Assembly: GCA_013397435.1 (NCBI GenBank)
Contig: VZRG01001527.1
Location: 113,849-177,848 of the forward strand
Direction of reading: 5' to 3'
Length of the DNA stretch: 64,000 nt
Source of the DNA: Erythrocercus mccallii
Taxonomy: Eukaryota; Chordata; Aves; Passeriformes; Dicruridae
The position numbers and the translations under genes are program-made. A model generated the notes under the pieces. That model ran no database searches. It was not told where the DNA came from and saw only the letters and a program-made list of their open reading frames with translations. Below are positions 48,481 through 59,700 of the stretch, piece by piece. Position 1 is the first letter of the stretch. Every line of letters begins with the position of its first letter.

Positions 48481-50625
48481 CACATTTATTTATATTCATA
48501 ATTTAAATTTTATCTGATTCTTCCTTCAGTTTGAAAGACTTCTGTTTTAAGCTAGGCAAGTCTTCCTACATAGGTATTTCCAAAGAACCATGAAGTATGT
48601 GTCATGATTCCCCTTATTCTCTCCCATTTTAAAAAATATAAATGAATCACTTTTGAACTCTTGATTTGAAATATGTGAAAAACTTTGTAGTTCAAACATC
48701 TTTTATGCTTACTTGCCTTTGCTGTGCACACCACCTCCATAAACACTGGTGAATATAAAAAGCACGTGGCATAATGGGTAATTTCCCAAAATAAGACCAT
48801 ATAATACAATAAAAATGACCGTACACAAAAGGGGAGCACACACTCAGTCTTAAGTGTCAGCTTCAGCAATGGAACCCTGTTCCTGAACTTTGACGTAGAA
48901 AATTTTATGTCAAATGAGTTAAACATGTATTTATAGCCTGAAGTTCTAGGACTGATTTTCATGCTAAACAAAAATAAAGTACAAATATGAGTGTTAGAAC
49001 CAGAAAAAAGAGGATTATGGGTAGAGCAACATGAAACAGGTTCTCTTCTTAACTGGCATAATGTAATAAATGACTGATCAACAGTTGCATTGATCTCTTT
49101 ATAAAGCCAAAGTTCTTTCCCTATTTAGCATACTGCCTCGCCTCCTGTTTTAATGCAGAAATTTTATGTAATTTGCAGCGTAGAACCAAGAACAAAGCCT
49201 GCATGATGTGTAGAGCACTAAATTTTGTGCACCAAATCAATCAGACAAGTCCACTGTCTGAAGACATCTCCATTCTTTTTAGTGCAGGGAGAATTCGGTA
49301 TGCATGAAAGCTTTTATCTGACCAGTGAATCAGGAGCTGCTCAGGCACGCTGCATTAGCCAAGATGAACACACAGAAATGGGTGCTTGTGGGCACTGGTC
49401 TTGGTATTGGTGTCTCCTTCCAGGACTATTTATGCATTTTGAAGTAGACGAACTTGGACAAAAATCAAGAGGTATTTGGACATGCATCCAGGAGTAGGAT
49501 TTTTCTTCTGCCCCATCCAAAGACAGACTTTATCAAAAAAGTATGACCAGATCCTTCTGCCCTTGTGAATTTCGCATTGCTAGCTTCACATCTGCACATG
49601 AACTTCAGCAGAAGACCTGAAAACCTCTTGTCCAGTCTGGAGCTAAGGCACCCTCTGGAAAAAATGGCTTTGAATTAAACCAAGGAGGACAACCGGCTTC
49701 CCAACTTTACATGGACTCTAACCCCTAGACTATTACACAAAAGGTAAACCGAGGTGGTCTAAAACTCTGCTAACAAAATTCAGATTTCACGTACTCTAGA
49801 ATACTGTAGATGGTATTGTTGAACTAAGACATCAGTGTTTCCCATGGCCTGAAACTCCCAAGTCCTTTTGTGGATCTGTGCCTACATTCACAGTCACTGG
49901 CAGGGAACAGGTCTTCAGAGTGGTAACTTGGCACTCAAAGTGCTGTGATTGTGATAGCTACAGAGTCTGTTTTAAAACAGCACTTAATTCTGGTGATTCA
50001 CAGCCATGATACTTATAAACATATTTTTCTCATCTCTCCCCCTCCTCTCCATTTTCCTCTAAAATTGATGAGTGTTATATCACGTTGTCTGTTACCTGTC
50101 ATAGACCACAAAATAATCTGAAAGCATGACCAGATCTGATACCTGTAAATCTCAAATATTCATTTTCTTTGTCTGGTTCAAAAATTGTTTTGTATACAAG
50201 AAACAATCTAACACTGAGGTAAACTTTATGAAGAAATCATAACACTGCTTCAACGTATCACAAATGCTCCTTTAGAATAACTTGCACTGACTCATGGCAA
50301 GATCTTTTGTGGTGACCAGTTCTTCATAAAACTTCAGTAAACAGGTCCCATCTGGAACACGAGCAGCTCTTATTCCTGCTGATGCAGCACATCAAACAAA
50401 TCCCCCAGACACACCCCACTGTAGGTTCAGTGTCTGTCTGGTGCTGGCCATGGAGCAAAAATTGTGAGAACCAACATTGCAGATCAGAATGAGCATGAAA
50501 AAGGGTATGAAAATACAAGAAGAATACATAACTAAGAACGTTTGCTACTGCATAAGAGTCTTAGGTTTCACAGCTTAATTCCTATTCTTGCATTTTAAGT
50601 GGGTCATTTTCTCCATCCAGTACTG
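48481..50625 (-). other. POGLUT3: Probable POGLUT3 3' untranslated region (end uncertain)
   Basis: Sequence downstream of the POGLUT3 stop on the minus strand. The nearest minus-strand polyadenylation hexamers I see are ATTAAA at 49149..49154 and AATAAA at 48485..48490. Which is used cannot be told from sequence. A 139-codon minus-strand frame at 48552..48971 has no recognisable homology. Confidence 0.35.
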
Positions 50626-50751
50626 TTACAGATCTTCCCTTAAAGGCTTTTTCCTGTGGCAACTGCACACTGAGTCCCTGTCATCAGGCTGAGGTACAAG
50701 TTCCATTCCGTCCCGTATTTCAGGTTTGCTGGCTTGACGTTTGGCATAGTT
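50626..50751 (-). CDS. POGLUT3: POGLUT3 exon 8 (C-terminus and stop)
   Basis: 126 coding bases with TAA at 50628..50626. It encodes RQASKPEIRDGMELVPQPDD, a CSCHRKKP segment, then REDL at the very end. Human ends REEL, so an acidic KDEL-like retrieval signal is kept. Acceptor ATATTTCAG on the minus strand. Confidence 0.95.
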   Translation of the reverse strand, partial: NYAKRQASKPEIRDGMELVPQPDDRDSVCSCHRKKPLREDL

Positions 50752-53700
50752 CTGAAATATGTAAACAACATTTAAGAATGCTATAAGCACCAACATATAA
50801 TTCATGAAGCAGAATTTTCCTCCGCCCTTCCACTCAGAGGCCTACCTTTATCCAGGCTCCATATGTCATTGTTTACAACCTGTGCACAAGGTGTCTTTAG
50901 AACACACCTACTAATAGGCTACATTGCCTCTGAAAACTTCCTTTCATGTTTCCGCCTATTATTATGATAACTTGAACACTGTCATCATTTGTGCCTAACC
51001 ACTTTATGCAGATAATGCAAAAAAATGTCATTTTTGTACACTGAACAGTTCCAGACTTTGTGTTAACCTGTGGCTGGTGAAGCTGACATCTAACTGCACA
51101 GCAGTACAGGAAAAATAAATCCATACTTTCAGAGAGGTGAAACTACTTTCACTAGAGATTTGCATTTTCTAAGGAAGAAGTGACTACTGGGCCTACTTCA
51201 CTACATTCCACTAGTCACACTTCTGGAACTTCTTTTCCGTATATTCATTGTTTTGTAGTAGAGTAGCTCATTATATAAGTGTGAGTAGTATGAAGGGAAA
51301 AAGAAAGAAAACTGGATATACAGATTATTTCCTACAGTGATCTACTGGAAAACAAATACCAAGTGACAATGAAAACAAGGCTGATTGGGGATGGGGGCAA
51401 AAAAAAAATCCTGATTCTGTAAAATAACTTATGTCAAGTAGCTTCTTTAATGAGGAAGCAGGGTTTAGCAAAGCTCTTCACACTGATCTCCTATGAATAA
51501 TATGTACCATGTCTGCTGGTGATCTAAGTAAGGACTGAATATGAAATTTGTAGCATCCATAGCAGTAGCAGCTGGGAGGAGAGTAATGAAGTGATCTATT
51601 GTTCTCACCTGGAGCACTTTATAATAGTAGCAGTAAAACCTGTGAGGCTGAAGTAATTCTCTTGCCATTAGTTGTCCTTCTTTAGCAATTTTTCTTGCTT
51701 CCCCATCATTTTCCTGGAAAATTCAGATGAAACAAACGAATAACAGAGCAATCAGTGAGTTACTCAAAGCCTTGCCAGCATTACAAGTTTTATTAAATGG
51801 GCTATTCAAATCTGCAAATTTAACTGCAATACATGGTAGATTGCAAAGACATTATTAAAATTGCAGATTTGTTTAAAATACTGCATTGCTTTCATTGTCA
51901 CTACTGCTACCTTAGGGCTATCAATAACTTTCATGACTAACTGTACAATTTTGAAAACTCAGCTGATCGCTGCTCTACCATTTTGTCCAAGCCACAAGCC
52001 TCTTCAAAATCAGTTCCTATCTCCCAGACCTAGTTAGTTTTACAGAGGACAAAACCACAGCTGTTGTCCTGTCCAATGCAGTGGAATTCAATGTCTTTTT
52101 TTAAAAAATAACTGCATGAATTCATGCACTTATTCTCAAGCTTTTTAGGTCTGTGTTTCAAACCTTTTAGTATTCTCCTCTGATTCTTTAGGCAGAACTA
52201 CAGTACTCTCAGAAGAGACACTCCTCCTGTGTTTTTTTAACCTTAACAGCACTTTGACTTAAAGCACAAATGGTGTTTTCAATCACACAATTTTATCTGT
52301 TTGCTTACAGGATCCCAGCTTCTCATTCTGAGCATGTTACAGAGAGCAGCAATTTTTTGTACATTCAAACAGAACATGCAGTAACTTCTGCTCTGAACAG
52401 GACCCAGAAAAGCTATAGCATTAATTAAGTAGTATCTAGTAATCTGGCTTCTTTCACAATTACCTTAGTCAGTATACTAAGGGTCTGACTCAAGAACTCC
52501 TCTGCCCATACCTAAAATAAATACTTAAGTATTGCCCTAGAGATGGTTACGTCAAATAAGGCCTTCCCATTTTATACTAACAACAAAATGCACTTCCTTT
52601 ATTCCAGTATCTCAATAGAGTTCATGCAAAATATATATATGTAAACACAAAAGAAGAGACTATTAAGAGAAATTGTTCATGTTTGTTTATCACTTTAAAA
52701 TGGAATCAATAATGTAACTTACCTTAGCCCATTTTATTTTCTCTAGCAAGTCCTCTAAGTTTCTCTTAACTGGAACATAATGTTTCCAAGGTTTTAATCC
52801 AATATAAAAGTGTTCATAGTACTGGGAATCTTGCTTCAATACCAGGCTATCACCCAGCAAGAGGTATGGAAACCTGTAAGCTGCTACGGTGCCATCTACA
52901 TTCACTTGGTATTTGTACTACAGCGTGAAGAGAGCGGAAAAAAAGGTGAAATGTTCTGTATCAGAATGGGAACACTGACTGTATAAAATACTATTTTAAC
53001 AGGCAAGAAGTAATCATGTTTATTGATTTTCATCTTCAAATTTGTTTTAGTGTTAAGCACGTGTAGTTTCACAGTCTTCTGGATAACATAATGGAAAAAG
53101 GATTTGTTTTCAATATGAGACTGACAGTCAAGAACCTTTGCATCACATGAACTGCCTGATGGGTATCCTATTGAAGTGTCCTGGGATAGAGCAAGGGCTA
53201 CAGCAGAGAGGAAAATAAAACTAATTTATACTTCAATTCAAACAGAGCAAATTTGTTCCGATTTAACATTATTATGTAGAATAATCTGAAATGTATTATT
53301 ATATAAAATAAGCTGAAACATTATATTAAAAGTAACCATGAATGTACTGCTTTGGCAGATGTTCTTGGCTGTTACAGCATTTTTGAAATATCTATCTTTG
53401 GAACAGAATTTCAATTGCTATATATTATAATGGCTTTATACAGGACTCTGCCCCATTTGTTTTTTATACCACTCTTGCAGTAGAACTTGTATGTTAAAGT
53501 ACAACAAAAACACTCACCTATTTTTCTAATTTATTACAACAAAGACTCTTTCTGACATCCATAGTGTACTTGCAATGGATATAAGTTGTGTCCATTGTTT
53601 TCATATCTACCCCAAATAAAAGAAACCCTGATGGTGAGAAATCCAATTTCTCAATCTATTAAAAAATAAAAATAAGCCCAGATGTCTCTCTAAAGGTCTT

Positions 53701-56700
53701 CCTTGGTTTTCTTTACAAGTGTGTTACACTAGGACATTGATTACAGGTGGTTTATCTACCCTGCATGGACCTGCATAATTGTTTTGTTTACTGAAAAGAA
53801 TTAACAAAAGTAAGCCTTGCCTTTTCAGTTGGTAAGAACCTGACATCAAAACTAATCCAAAACTGTAATTTGACTGCTACCTTAAAGAAGTCAAAGAAGC
53901 CCATCAGCTGTGCCTTCCCCAGCTCTTTTTCTTTTTCTCTGAAGAAGAAATATCCAGTTATTCCAGCATCTAGTAGTTCTGGATTTTCCTTGGATAACTT
54001 GACAAGATGGAGACGTTCTTCTCGGCTGTCTCGACCTCTGAAAAAAGCCTGCTCGGTTTTGTTTTCCCAGGAGGGGCCTATGAGCAGTGAGTGAGAAGGC
54101 AAAAGCAAACAGCAGAGAAACTTTCAGGATCTGTTCAATGCAAATAAGGAACTTGGTTTGACAGTGACATTACACGTGGAGACATGGTAGGACAGGCATG
54201 GTTTCCCATAAGCACTTATTAATCACAGGGTTAAACTTCCAATTCTGGTTTGAATTTTGGGATGAGAAACTCCTAAAAGGAAAATCAGAGAATTGTTTTT
54301 TTTCACTCAACAATTGTGTATTTCAATAACTTCAACTATCTTGAAAGCTACATAAGGGATTATAATAAAATATGTAAGGAAAATACTAATAATTAAAGCA
54401 AATCTCCATCCATAAAGCCTGCCACAATAACCGAATTTCTTTAGCAAAATCCACTTCTGTTACCCAGCAATTTTAGCTAGGTCCCTGAAGAACCACTTAA
54501 TGATGCCTTAAAAATGAAAATAAATGGCTATGTTGTGTCCTCCAAACACTTAGCAAGAGTCTGAAAGACTTAATCTCTGCTTACCGCCTGCTTTTAAAAA
54601 CATTAACTATGCCCATCTTCACTTTTCTGCTGAAAATTTCCCTAAAGGACCTACTAAATGCAGTAGTCTCTTACTGTCTCCTAATTGGAAAAGCAGCTGT
54701 ACTAAATGAGTGAACACACAATGCCTCTACCTGATCATTTAATTGAAATATTTAATTTAAAAACTAACAAAGAAAAGAGGAACTGAGAACCAATTAAATT
54801 TTAACAAATAACTTTCCACTCCAGTTTTACTCCTTAGTTATTGCTTATGCCATTTGTTTGATCCCTAAGTATTGTTTCATTTCCTGAGGAGGAGGAAGAC
54901 ACCTATCAGTAAAGCTGACTCCTCTTTCAAAGTCAGAAAAGCAGTTCAGGAGATCTCATTCTGAGGTACTTTTTCATATAGACAACGTTTTCTCATTTGA
55001 AAGAGGCTGCAGCTTACTTCTTTCAGGATTCAAATTAATTTTTTATAAACAGAACATAGGGTCACAACACAGTCAGGGAAAGGGTTACTATTTAATTAGA
55101 AGAAATATATTTGAGTCCTTTACTGAGGAGAAAGACCTTTTAATTACATTTAGTTTTCCTTTGCCAGGTCACAGTAGGTATCTTCTAGATACCTTTAATG
55201 TAAAATTCATGTTTATAGCAAACTGGACTTACTAAATTTTGGTTCTAAATGATACACTTGCTTAGTGGCAGTGTTGAAAAGGCTTTGCAATCTGTAAAGA
55301 GTAAGCTTCTTGTATTCAGAGATGTGCTAAGGCACTTAGAATTGAAGACTTTAACACATTATTTGAATGCAACTTGCTTCTTTGATGGGGATCACAAATT
55401 CTTTTTAAATCCACAGTCTCTAATTCACCTGTATTTCCTTGAATGGAAAGGAGATCATTGGTGACCCCACGCAGGGTTTCCAGAGTTGAGTGGGTTACAT
55501 CATAGGTTGGCAGGACGATATCTCTGGACTCCGCAGAGCCACACCAGGAGATGACAGGTAGAGGGCCAGGTGTATCATTAGCTTTCCGATGCTCAACTGG
55601 CCAGTCTCCAACATTGAGATAAAACTCCACATCAGGCAGACGAACCTAAATGGGTACCCAAGAAAGGATAATAACACAGAGAAGCTGTTTGTCACTCTTA
55701 CATCTATTCCTCAGTTCTCTCATGTCATGCAGACTCAGTGCACCTACTGGATAGTTAGATAGCATAGATATCATAGATATCTACTGGTATCTACTGATAG
55801 CACAGATATCTACTGGATAGCATAGATTTAGCTGTGATTAATGCATGCTTTCCAAGCTTCTGCCCTGCAAGCAAGTATGAAAGGAACACCCAGATGCCAT
55901 GAAACAGCTCGCGGTTGAGCCTTAGCCCTTGGAGCTTTCCAAGCATCTTCATTACTGCCAGGGCCTGCCCCCACACGTTACTCCTAACACACTGTTGTCT
56001 TGATGGAAAAATGAATGTCAAATCTTACTTCAGGAACTATACATCTGAAGATATAAGAACAATTGCAGTATTACCATATTTAAATATGCTTAGCCTGGAT
56101 AAGAGACGGGATTAATGCTTACCAATATCTTAAGGGTGGGTGTCAAGAGGATGGGCCCAGACTCTTTCCAATGGTACTCAGTGACAGGACAAGGGGAAAC
56201 AGGCATATACTTAAACACAGGAAGTGCCATCTGAGTATGAGGGAGAACTTCCTTACTGTGAGGATGACAGAGTCATGGAACAGACTGCCCAGACAGGCTG
56301 TGGATATTCAAAACCCACCCTGGAGGTGATCCTGTGCAACCAGTTCTGGGTGAACCTGCTTTGGCAGGGGAGTTGGACTAGATGTTCTCCAGAGGTCCCT
56401 TCCCACCCCAACCACTCTGTGATTCTGTGATATTGCCTTAACAGTCTGACAAGATCCAAAGCAGTACCTTCCTGGCCAGTGACAGGAACATTTCATCGGA
56501 GAACATTTTGAAGTCTGTGTACTTCCCTAAGGAGCGCCGGTAGATGCGATTATCGAGAATGGTGTAATGAACAATGGCACCTCTTGTTGGGCTGAACTTT
56601 GTGGGGATTTCCTTAAGCATTCGCTGCAGGTCAATGCTGGGAAATGAAATGAAGTCCTCTGTAATCTGAGGTTCTTGGGATGGACAGGACATCATGTCCT

Positions 56701-59700
56701 GCCAGACCTCAGGGTCTTCTTCAGGACAGTCACAGTATTCATGATAAACTGGTTCTGTGGAAAACAAAGCACACAGAGTCTGTATTTGTGATTCTACAGC
56801 ACACATAATTTATACATTACAGTAGCTTGGCATTTTTTATACCATGTTTTCTACAGTTTTCCTGGGAAATCATCCTTTTTAAAATTTCTGGAATTTTGCA
56901 GCTTAACTGAGAAAACAGCAATGTTCTTCTCTTTTCAGAAATATAAGACTTTGTGTTACCGGGGTGAAATTATGCTGCTAAATGAAGCTCCATTTCTGTG
57001 AACCTGCCAAGCACACAGGGAATTCAGAACTGTTTGAGCTGTCCACAGCTACCACAGACCCGGTATTGCAATTTCAAATATATCCTAATTCAGAACTTTG
57101 ACACATTACATTATATCAAAAAATACCCTTACCTTTCAAAATATAAGGTGATTGAGCCACATGCTGATCACCATAAAGTATCTCAATTTTTAAGCCTTTT
57201 GTGACACTTCCATACATGCGATACCGCATAAGGAATGTACCATCATTTCTATCCAAAGGCCGAGGGGTGTAAATTCTGGTGACTTCTTTTGGAGAGAGTG
57301 CTTTAATTACCACTTTAAACTGTGTTCTCCCTGGCAAGAGGAAAATAAAACCAGACAAAATCACTTTAAGCAATTAGAATCACATCTAGTAAATAAAGGT
57401 AAGGAGCAAACTCCACTGAATTAAGACCACAGAATTTATTTTTCACTATAAATTTTTAATTATACCAAGTGGGTAAAACTAGTTTTCAGTGATGAAACAT
57501 CATCCTACCAAATATTTGTTGTCATTGGACACCTCTAAATGGAAAACCTGCAGGTGTAGATAAAAAGTTAAATATTTGATTACAAGACAGAAGGGAAGGC
57601 TAACAGTATTCTGAAGCTAAGATTAGGTTTTATTCTAAGTTCTCAAGTTAGTGCTCTGAAGAACAATAATTTTCTCTAGACTAAGAAAGACAGGAAACCA
57701 AGTTAAAGAAACAGGAGAAAAGAATACTTGCCAGCTTGTGGAAAGGCAGCTGCATCATGCAGGAGTCACATACAAATTGTTCAGCTTTGGGCTGCTGATT
57801 GTCTGCACATTTAAAGTCCCAGCTACTGAAAAGCAGGGATAAGAGAATGATAGTAGAGATGTTCCCTGGACATCTGTCTGACCTGTGCTTCAAGATCACC
57901 AGCATTTCATCATTAATGCACTAAGATATGGACTAATTTATGGACAATATGAGTATAAATAAACATAGATCTGTTATATTCTTTAATTCTATCACAAGTG
58001 GTCATTGTCAACTATATTAATAAAAAAAAGAGGGGGACAAATTATTCATGAAGCGTGACATTCTAAGCATTGTGAACCAAACAAACACAACGAATACTAC
58101 CACCAAGTAGTATATAGAAAAAAATGAAACTGAAAAAATCCAGATAAAATCAAGATGCTACTAAAATCTGAATATGTCCCAACAGCACTAAATGACTGAG
58201 ATGTCACAGTTAACTCTATAATTTGCATCCACAGATAAATGCACTGATGTGCTATGTACCAGTCTTTTAATGATCCTTAGAATCACTGGATCTTGAAACT
58301 GGATTCAAGTCAGATACTGTGCAAGAATATTCAGATTAAATTACTTCCCACTGAAGAAGAGTAAGGTTTCAGTTGTCATAAAAATGAGTGAATTCTGAAA
58401 AATGACAAGTCAAATATTCCTGAATTTTATATCCTTGTCCTCACCTACAGGAAATAACTACATGGGTCTTTTTCCCTGCTGGTTATGAACATCCTGCTCT
58501 AGACATGAGGAGCCCTTGATCTAACCAAAGGATATGTATGTTAATTTTAGTCGGTGGCACTTTAGACATAGCAATCATTTGATAAGGGAAGTGACTGATA
58601 ACAAAGCTCTCTGGGAAAAAGCTGAAAGTCAAGGGGAAGAAAAATGAGATCGAGTATTTCACGTAAGTACAAATAATTCATTTGAGGCAACAGATTTCCT
58701 GTTTGTAATTTACAACATTCATTGTGTAATGGGGCCAAGGCCCCTACTGCATACTTAATCATAGCAGATTTTTGCTGATTTTTATTTTTTCTTTGGAGGA
58801 AGTTACCATGATACTTTCATTCATGTTTGTTTCTCCCAATCCAAAGGAATTATAAAAGAAAAATGTGTCCTTGTTGAATCAGCACTGCTAGTACTTCTCT
58901 GTTACCCTGAAAACATGTCTGGGACAGTATTTAACGTACAAAATAATTTCCCAGTACTGAAGAGAGACTAAAATATAGACACAGTCAAAATGGGATACTT
59001 TAAGAAATTCAGAAACCTGCTTTATGCATTTTTTCTCTTCTGTGCAGCTTGTAAAAGAGGTATGTCATGCATGGAGGAACAAGTGACAAAATGCAGGGAA
59101 AGAGGGAAAAAAATAACAAGAAAATGATTTAGGCAAATTGCTAGAGAAGAACAAAAAAACCCTAGTCACCCTATTTCTGACATGTATGCTGAAGAGAAAT
59201 TAAAAGGTCTGAAAAGAAGATTTTTTGATTCACCTGTTTTACTGAAATTGTTGTTGGTTACTTTCACAGATGGAAATCACACAACAGAGTCACTAAAGAG
59301 ACACAAAAATTATTAGCCTATACTTTCAGAGAGTCGGATGCAAGAGCATATATCCAGTAACAAACAAATACAGGGCTTGTGTGTGGCCATCACAAAAGGA
59401 TCATGGTCAACCAAAGACTTGAAGCGAGGTTCTGCAGTGCCCAGGTATGAAGGTGAGTGAACTGAGATGTACAGCTCTGTTTGGCAGCACTGGAAGAAGA
59501 GCTGGAAGAAGCATGCCCTGCTCTCTGAAAGCATTTGGTGAAACCTGCAAGAATACCTGGGAGGCCTTGAAAAATATTTGTTAGCAGAGTATGTAGATCA
59601 TCTGAACAACAGTTAATAGCTGATTTTATCACCATCAATAGCATATAAAGACACGGTTGCCAGTTGTTAAACCTAGGCTAATACCTAGCAGAAAAGAAGG

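Noticed and set aside
48552..48971. 139-residue minus-strand open frame downstream of POGLUT3
   Set aside because: It has no homology I recognise and lies in the probable 3' UTR; the composition is AT-driven.
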